Origin: Anaeramoeba flamelloides
Taxonomy: Eukaryota > Metamonada > Anaeramoebidae
NCBI GenBank assembly: GCA_027625915.1
Contig: JANTQA010000008.1
Location: 2,125,001-2,189,000, forward strand
Direction: 5' to 3'
DNA: 64,000 nucleotides
Part shown: one piece after another, positions 58,784 through 64,000 of the stretch
Layout of the letters: every line of letters starts with the position of its first letter
How positions within the stretch are numbered: position 1 is the first letter of the stretch
Position numbers and translations under genes: made by a program
The notes under the pieces: generated by a model
What the model saw: the letters and a program-made list of their open reading frames with translations, nothing else
Databases searched by the model: none
Told to the model about the DNA's origin: nothing

Positions 58784-61242
58784 TTTTCAAAGAAACTAAT
58801 TTTCAAAAAAGACAATATTTAGTTAAAAAAAAAAAAAAAACATAAATTTCTTTTGTTATAAAATTCAATTATCAAGAGAAATATTCTGATAATTTTTCTA
58901 TTTTAATTGTTTAAAAAAACATTTTTTTTTCTTTTTTTGAGAATATTAATGGCTCACATACTCCCCAAAAGATATGAAGTGTTATAAAAAATAATTATTT
59001 TTTGAAAAAGTAAAGAGATATGGTAAGTAAATTTTTCATATTTTAAAATTAAATATGTTTCACAATTCAGATAACTTGTTTTAAGGGTAGAGCCATTAAG
59101 GTGAAAAATTAAAGGATATATTATTAAATTTCAAAATTGGTCAAATTGAAATTTTTCATGTTTTTGAAGAGTTTATTGATTATTTTCATCGGTATGAAAG
59201 TTTTTAATGGTTTTTAATGATTGTGTGAAGAAAAATCAAAAAGATTATTTTGCGATTGGTAGTATTTTATACTTAAATTCGAGCAAAAACAAAATTTTGA
59301 AATCATCTTTTCTATATATTTATAAAAATTTGTTCGAAAATCAATTTTTACTTACAAAGTTAAGTGAGAATAGTTTTTACCCCTTAAAACAAGTTGAAAC
59401 AAGGTTAAATTGGCCGCTTAATTATTTTTTTTTCAAAATAAAGCTGAAATTGTCTAACATTCCATCCAAACCATCCCAACCTACATCAACTTAACCTAAC
59501 ATATCCTATAATAACCATAACTTTCCAAAAAATGGTTTTTAATACATATAACCATACTATTTAAATAGAATCGCTATTTTGAAAAAAAAATGGGATTTTG
59601 ATCAATTTAGAAATTTGACCAAATTTGATAAGTAATAATTTTCCCAAATTAAATTTTGAAATTTTTATATTTTTGTAATTTTTTAGAGTACCTAATAGCA
59701 ATCAAAGGCAAACCAACATGTGATATATGAATCTCGTAAAATCAATAATGAAAAACGAGGACAATTTCAGAAAAAAAGTGTCAAAGTATGACACATAAAT
59801 TACAATTTAAATCTTTTTTAATAAACATTGAGAAAACATTTAATTCCTATTGTAGATGTTACACTCTTTTGCACTTTTTGAGATCTCAATGATTTTTTTT
59901 TTCTATTTTTTTCAGTTCTCAAATGAGGAATTTTGGTTTTTTTTCGAGTATTTTAGTATTTTTTGTCAAATATAGAGGGTTACAAAATAACCACTAATTT
60001 GATTAAATCTAATTAAATTGATTTGTATATTACAAGTAAACAATTTGTTTTAAATTAACGAAATTTAACCCTTTGAAAATTTCAAAAAAGAAACTATTAA
60101 TTTTTTGGTAGAACTAATTTCATTTTTTGAAAGTAAGAATTCTATTTTCGCTATTTTTTTGTTAATTGAATCTTTTTTGAATCTATCAAATATTCCCGAA
60201 AATACCCGAAAATCAAAAATACCCAAAATATTTTTAACCACTAAAAAACACTTTTTGAACAACTTCGAAGAAACACTGGTGCCAATATACTCAGACTAAA
60301 GGTATATTTGGAATTTTCTTTTAGAATATTTTTTTTTGTCTGAAAATATCAAAATTCAAAAAATTTACTATTTTTGGGAATAGTATTCAACCCTTTTTGT
60401 GTGATCGGAAAAGGTATCTTAGATAAACGTAACATTTCTGATCATTTCGGAATGGTATTGACTAAATGAGAGATAATGTAATTGTAAAGAAATTTTTTAG
60501 TTGTGTATAATTACCCTTAATTGTGTAATCTTAAATATAATCCAAAAATAACTGAGTAATATTCAAATATTACAATACATACCCATACCCTACACAAGGT
60601 GACCCAAGTAAAACTTTATTAAACTCAACATTCCATAAAAAGCTGGTCTGTTTAACCAAAATATACAAACACATACCATACCAAACCAGACAAACCTTAC
60701 CAAAGCTAACAAAACCCATACCTATATACTTACAAAATAAGTATCAACAATTACTCAAATATACTCAAAAGGTACCAATAAACTCTTTAGAGGGGCTTAA
60801 AGTAGAAAATTCAAAAAATATATTTTTTTCTGAAAGTAAAATTGTTATTTTATAGTTAAACTGAGTATATTGGCACCAGTGTTTCTTCGAAGTTGTTCAA
60901 AAAGTTTTTTTGAATGGTTAAAAATATTTTGGGTATTTTCGATTTTAGGGTACTTTTCGGAAATATTTCAAACACCCTCTTTTTTCAAACCGATCCAAGG
61001 GATTTTTTTTTTGTTATTTAAATGGTTTGAAACAAAAGATAGTTAAACTTTTTTTTTTTGAATTGAATTTTCTGTAAAGGAGAACATAAGAATCTTTTTT
61101 TTTATTATATGAATTTTATCAATCAAAAAAATAGTGAAATTTTGTGAGATCACTTTTTGGTTTCAAGTCACTCCTTGAATAAGGTGTAAATTAATGGTAA
61201 GTGACTAAACAGTTAAAAAGGATCTTGAGAAGGTATAAATAG
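58784..61242. other. 2.5 kb downstream of the oxidoreductase
   Basis: Holds an inverted repeat (60189-60968) with an interior that is rich in A and C on the plus strand, and otherwise nothing firm. A 95-codon frame at 59207-59494 has no family resemblance; its end is an A/C-rich run (59461-59510). Confidence 0.5.
60189..60968. mobile_element. Inverted repeat with 106-bp arms and A/C-rich interior (family R11)
   Basis: Arm 60189-60294 pairs with 60861-60968, for example AACTTCGAAGAAACACTGGT against ACCAGTGTTTCTTCGAAGTT. Interior about 780 bp minus arms, with 60560-60740 rich in ACC and CCATACC. No coding frame. Single copy in the window. Confidence 0.65.
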
Positions 61243-61512
61243 ATGTCATTTTTGACAATTGATGAACTTGATTTGATAATAAAAAAAAATTTAAACATTG
61301 AACCTCTTTTTAAAAATTCTTTGAATTTATCATTGGATAGGACATCTGTAGATGACTGTGTAAACTTATCAAAAGTTTGTTTGTTTATTATTGGTTATCA
61401 AATTTACCATATTTTTGAGAAAAAAGAAAAAAATATAATTTCCTTTTATACAAAAATTGACCAGCTTTACAATATTATGCTATTCAATAAGGAGTTGAAA
61501 AGAATTTATTAA
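61243..61512 (+). CDS. Hypothetical 89-residue frame
   Basis: ATG to TAA, beginning MSFLTIDELDLIIKKNLNIE, then LFKNSLNLSLDRTSVDDCVN, LSKVCLFIIGYQIYHIF. The amino-acid mix is less AT-driven than in neighbouring random frames and a TATAAATAG lies just upstream, but I see no domain, no neighbour exon and no second copy. It may be a small gene, a lone exon or chance. Confidence 0.25.
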   Translation: MSFLTIDELDLIIKKNLNIEPLFKNSLNLSLDRTSVDDCVNLSKVCLFIIGYQIYHIFEKKEKNIISFYTKIDQLYNIMLFNKELKRIY

Positions 61513-61985
61513 TCCAATAATATATAAGAATTTCGGTAAATTGATATTAAATTATATTTATTTTAGGGGGTTTTAAACCAAAATTTACCTTGAGTGCAAT
61601 TAAAACATTTATAATATATATAAATCACCAATTTTACAAATATATACTAAATTAATTAAAGAGTATTTCTCAAAATATTGTTGTTTATTGTTTTTTTTAT
61701 CTCTAAATTGGTAAAGAAAAATCCAATTTGCTTTTGAGAATAAATTTTATGTTATTTTTTTTAAAATTTTTATTTGTCTTCGATAATTTTTAGATGTTAT
61801 ATGAAAGGAAATAATCTATATTAAATGTTTTTATTTAAATTTAATAGAGATTGAGAAATTTTTTTGCCAATTACTTAGATTTACGAAACCCTCTTTATTT
61901 TCAATATTAAACTTATTTCCAGATAAGGAATCCTTTTTTACAAATTGGTAAAAAAAAAAAATATAGAGACTAGTCCCTTAACATA

Positions 61986-62944
61986 AACTAAAATTCAAAA
62001 TGTTCCACACAGCTAAAACGTTCCAAACAAACACAACAATCCAATTTCATTCAAATTGGAACTAAATTTTGATTTTTGTCAAATATGAAAATCATTTTTT
62101 TATCCATCTTGTTTTTTTTTCATTTCATTGTTTGAATAACATAACTTGTTTTGTTCGATCAAAATTTTTTTCAACAATTGATATTAGGTTAAAGTTGAGT
62201 TGTTCCAAATAGAAGAATTCAAGTAAAATTAGTCGGTAGTATCTAACCATTTGTTTGATCAATATTCCTAATATAATTTAAACAAATTTACCAATGTATT
62301 TTTTTGTTTTGCTCTCTCCAAAATTTTTTAACACACCATTGGTTTATTTGTATTAACTGTTGTGGAAAAAAAGTGAAACACGGTTTTTAATTGGGAACAT
62401 TACTGAAAATGAAAAGTAAAATCAATAAAAAGAAGAAACCAATTAACTTCAAATAATAACCCATTATATTATTTTCAATCAACCAAACAAATACAATTTA
62501 AATCTACTTGATTTATAGAAATTGTTTGTGTGGTTTTGGAGATCTCAAAAATAGTCAATTTTTTGAACAAATTTTTAATAATTGATCAATAAAAGAAAAA
62601 TCCCTTCAAAAGATAGTATTAAAAAAACTTTTATTGTGTTGAATACTTCATTTTGTCTTTATTTATTTATTTATTCTTTTTTTCATTGATCTTACTTTTT
62701 TTTTTCAGTAGTGTTCCCAATTAAAAACCCTGTTTCACTTTTTTTCCAGTTTCACTTTTTTTCCACAACGGTAATAATTATTAATTTTTTGTTTTTTGAG
62801 TATTGGAATTGATAAAAAAGTATTTTTAACATTTCAATTCTCGAATGAGTTCTAATTTGGTCTTTCTTCTTGAATTGATTAAATTAGATTTTTTTTTTTT
62901 AACAAATTGAATTTTGGTGTGTTAAAAATTTTTGAATTGGGGTT
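61986..62944 (-). mobile_element. TIR element of family H, interrupted by a younger element
   Basis: TA lies next to both ends (61984-61985, 62945-62946). TIRs read AACTAAAATTCAAAATGTTC (left) and AACCCCAATTCAAAAATTTT (right, reverse complement). Without the 416-bp insert at 62356-62771 it is 543 bp and aligns along its length with 26891-27590. Confidence 0.78.
62356..62771. mobile_element. TIR element inserted in family H (family R6)
   Basis: 416 bp, flanked by TA at 62354-62355 and 62772-62773. TIRs of about 50 bp: ACTGTTGTGGAAAAAAAGTG and (reverse complement) CCGTTGTGGAAAAAAAGTGA, then AATTGGGAACA on both. The right TIR has a duplicated 17-bp unit (TGGAAAAAAAGTGAAAC). The uninterrupted copy at 26891 supplies the empty site. 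Confidence 0.88.
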
Positions 62945-63231
62945 TAGAAAGGGAAATTGGGAATATTATTATTTTAGAAATTAAAGGAAAAGGAATATTT
63001 TAAAAATTCACCATTTGTTTCAGGAGCAACAGTTTATAATTATTTTTTTAAAAAATAATTTCTAAAGACACAATAGAGGAATTGGTGAATTGTACTTCAA
63101 TTTATAAAAAAGTTTAAAAAATTGTGATATTAATAAAAAACAGTATAATTATTGAATTGTAATATAAACCAAAAATGGTAACTAATTATGTAAAATCTCC
63201 AAAAATTTCAAATAAGACATAAACTATTTTT

Positions 63232-63924
63232 CAGTCAAAGGGGCCCAGTTGTAATGGTATAATACACGAGTTTAAAGGGTTTGCATAGATATTAGAAGAA
63301 AAATTTTATTTTGGAAATTTTCAAAATTGAAATCATTTTTTCACATTTCTACACATTTTTGTTTTTTTTTTTTCATTTTTTTTTTTAAAAACGTCATTCA
63401 TTTGCAAAAAATTTTTTATTGCAAGATCAATAGTCACTTGGTAAAAACGTGTTATTCTAATGTAATTGAAACCATGTAAAGATTGTTGAGAAATCTATTG
63501 ATTTCTATTGCAATTTTAATTTGATCTTTGATCTTGATATTTGTTTAATAAATGTGAAAAATTTTCACTTCATTTTCATTTCCTTTTTCAAATAGAGACC
63601 ACAAATACCAACAAACTTTGCTTGGGGGCTTAATTTGTAAAAGAAAAGTATGAAAAATGAAGTGAAAAATGTTTCATATTTATTGTTCGAATACCAGTAG
63701 AAGTTCAAAACGAACATCGTTGTTTTTCTCAATAGGGCCCTAAGAATTTGAGTTTTTCAATTTTTAAGAAAAGCTATTGATTAATTAGTTTTCTTTCAGA
63801 CATGTATCAACATTTCTTTGAGGTGTATTATTCTCTTTATTTCTTATTTGTTCTTCAAAGGTCAATTATATAAAATAATTGATATTTGAAAAAAACTTTG
63901 GGCCCCTTTGACTGAAACAGAGTT
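63232..63924 (+). mobile_element. TA-flanked TIR element (family R1, copy c)
   Basis: 693 bp. Ends AACTATTTTTCAGTCAAAGG and (reverse complement) AACTCTGTTTCAGTCAAAGG; just inside, both continue with GGCCCA. TA next to each end. No coding frame. Confidence 0.87.
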
Positions 63925-64000
63925 TATAACCTAAAAATTTGGTTTAAGAGTACATCACGATTTAATATTTTGATAAAATTTCGTATATTTATCAAATATT

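Noticed and set aside
1-64000. LTR elements, capsid- or envelope-bearing elements, CRISPR arrays, rRNA
   Set aside because: None found: no integrase, protease, capsid or polymerase motifs, no long direct terminal repeats, no regularly spaced repeat-spacer array. The decamer arrays have no spacers.

Overview
The window is nuclear DNA of an AT-rich unicellular eukaryote. Genes carry spliceosomal introns, stop codons are TAA wherever the end is clear, and the standard code holds throughout. Coding exons are visibly richer in G+C than the rest, which is full of A/T homopolymers, TA microsatellites and inverted repeats. Low-complexity Lys/Glu/Ser tracts, ankyrin and BTB proteins and an AT-rich genome packed with small mobile elements would fit an amoeboid or flagellate protist (an Anaeramoeba-like lineage is one guess); no marker in the window settles the taxon.

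Genes in order: a CWC27-type spliceosomal cyclophilin (+, 226-1668); an OSCA/TMEM63-type membrane channel (+, 7567-10363) whose frame changes across a run of 33 A; a small two-RRM RNA-binding protein in at least four exons (-, 17773-14448); an ankyrin-repeat protein (-, 25035-22324) that probably splices on into BTB exons (-, 21855-21090); a casein kinase 2 beta subunit in three exons (+, 29215-32021); a strongly divergent beta-tubulin in three exons (+, 38423-48312); an FAD-dependent DAO-family oxidoreductase in four exons with a possible organelle presequence (+, 52986-58783); and a doubtful 89-codon frame (+, 61243-61512). I rebuilt exon borders by hand from frame, family alignment and GT-AG ends, and the phases agree for every model given. 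These are unlinked housekeeping and signalling functions; there is no gene cluster with a shared pathway.

Introns fall in two classes: about 50-500 bp (mostly 99-150), and 1.8-4.9 kb. The long ones, like the gaps between genes, are filled with short non-coding mobile elements: several families with terminal inverted repeats flanked by TA (Tc1/mariner style), two families bounded by TTAA, a LINE reverse-transcriptase fragment, and 5'-truncated retroelement 3' ends. Three insertion histories can be read directly in the window (62.4 kb, 40.1 kb, 36.75 kb).

The most unusual structure is a modular repeat that recurs about ten times: a 10-bp-period minisatellite built on GTGCCGTAGA, ending in GTGCCTAGG plus a T tract, set beside two or three kinds of long near-perfect hairpin. 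I do not recognise it as a known family. No LTR element, capsid-bearing element, rRNA, convincing tRNA or CRISPR array was seen.
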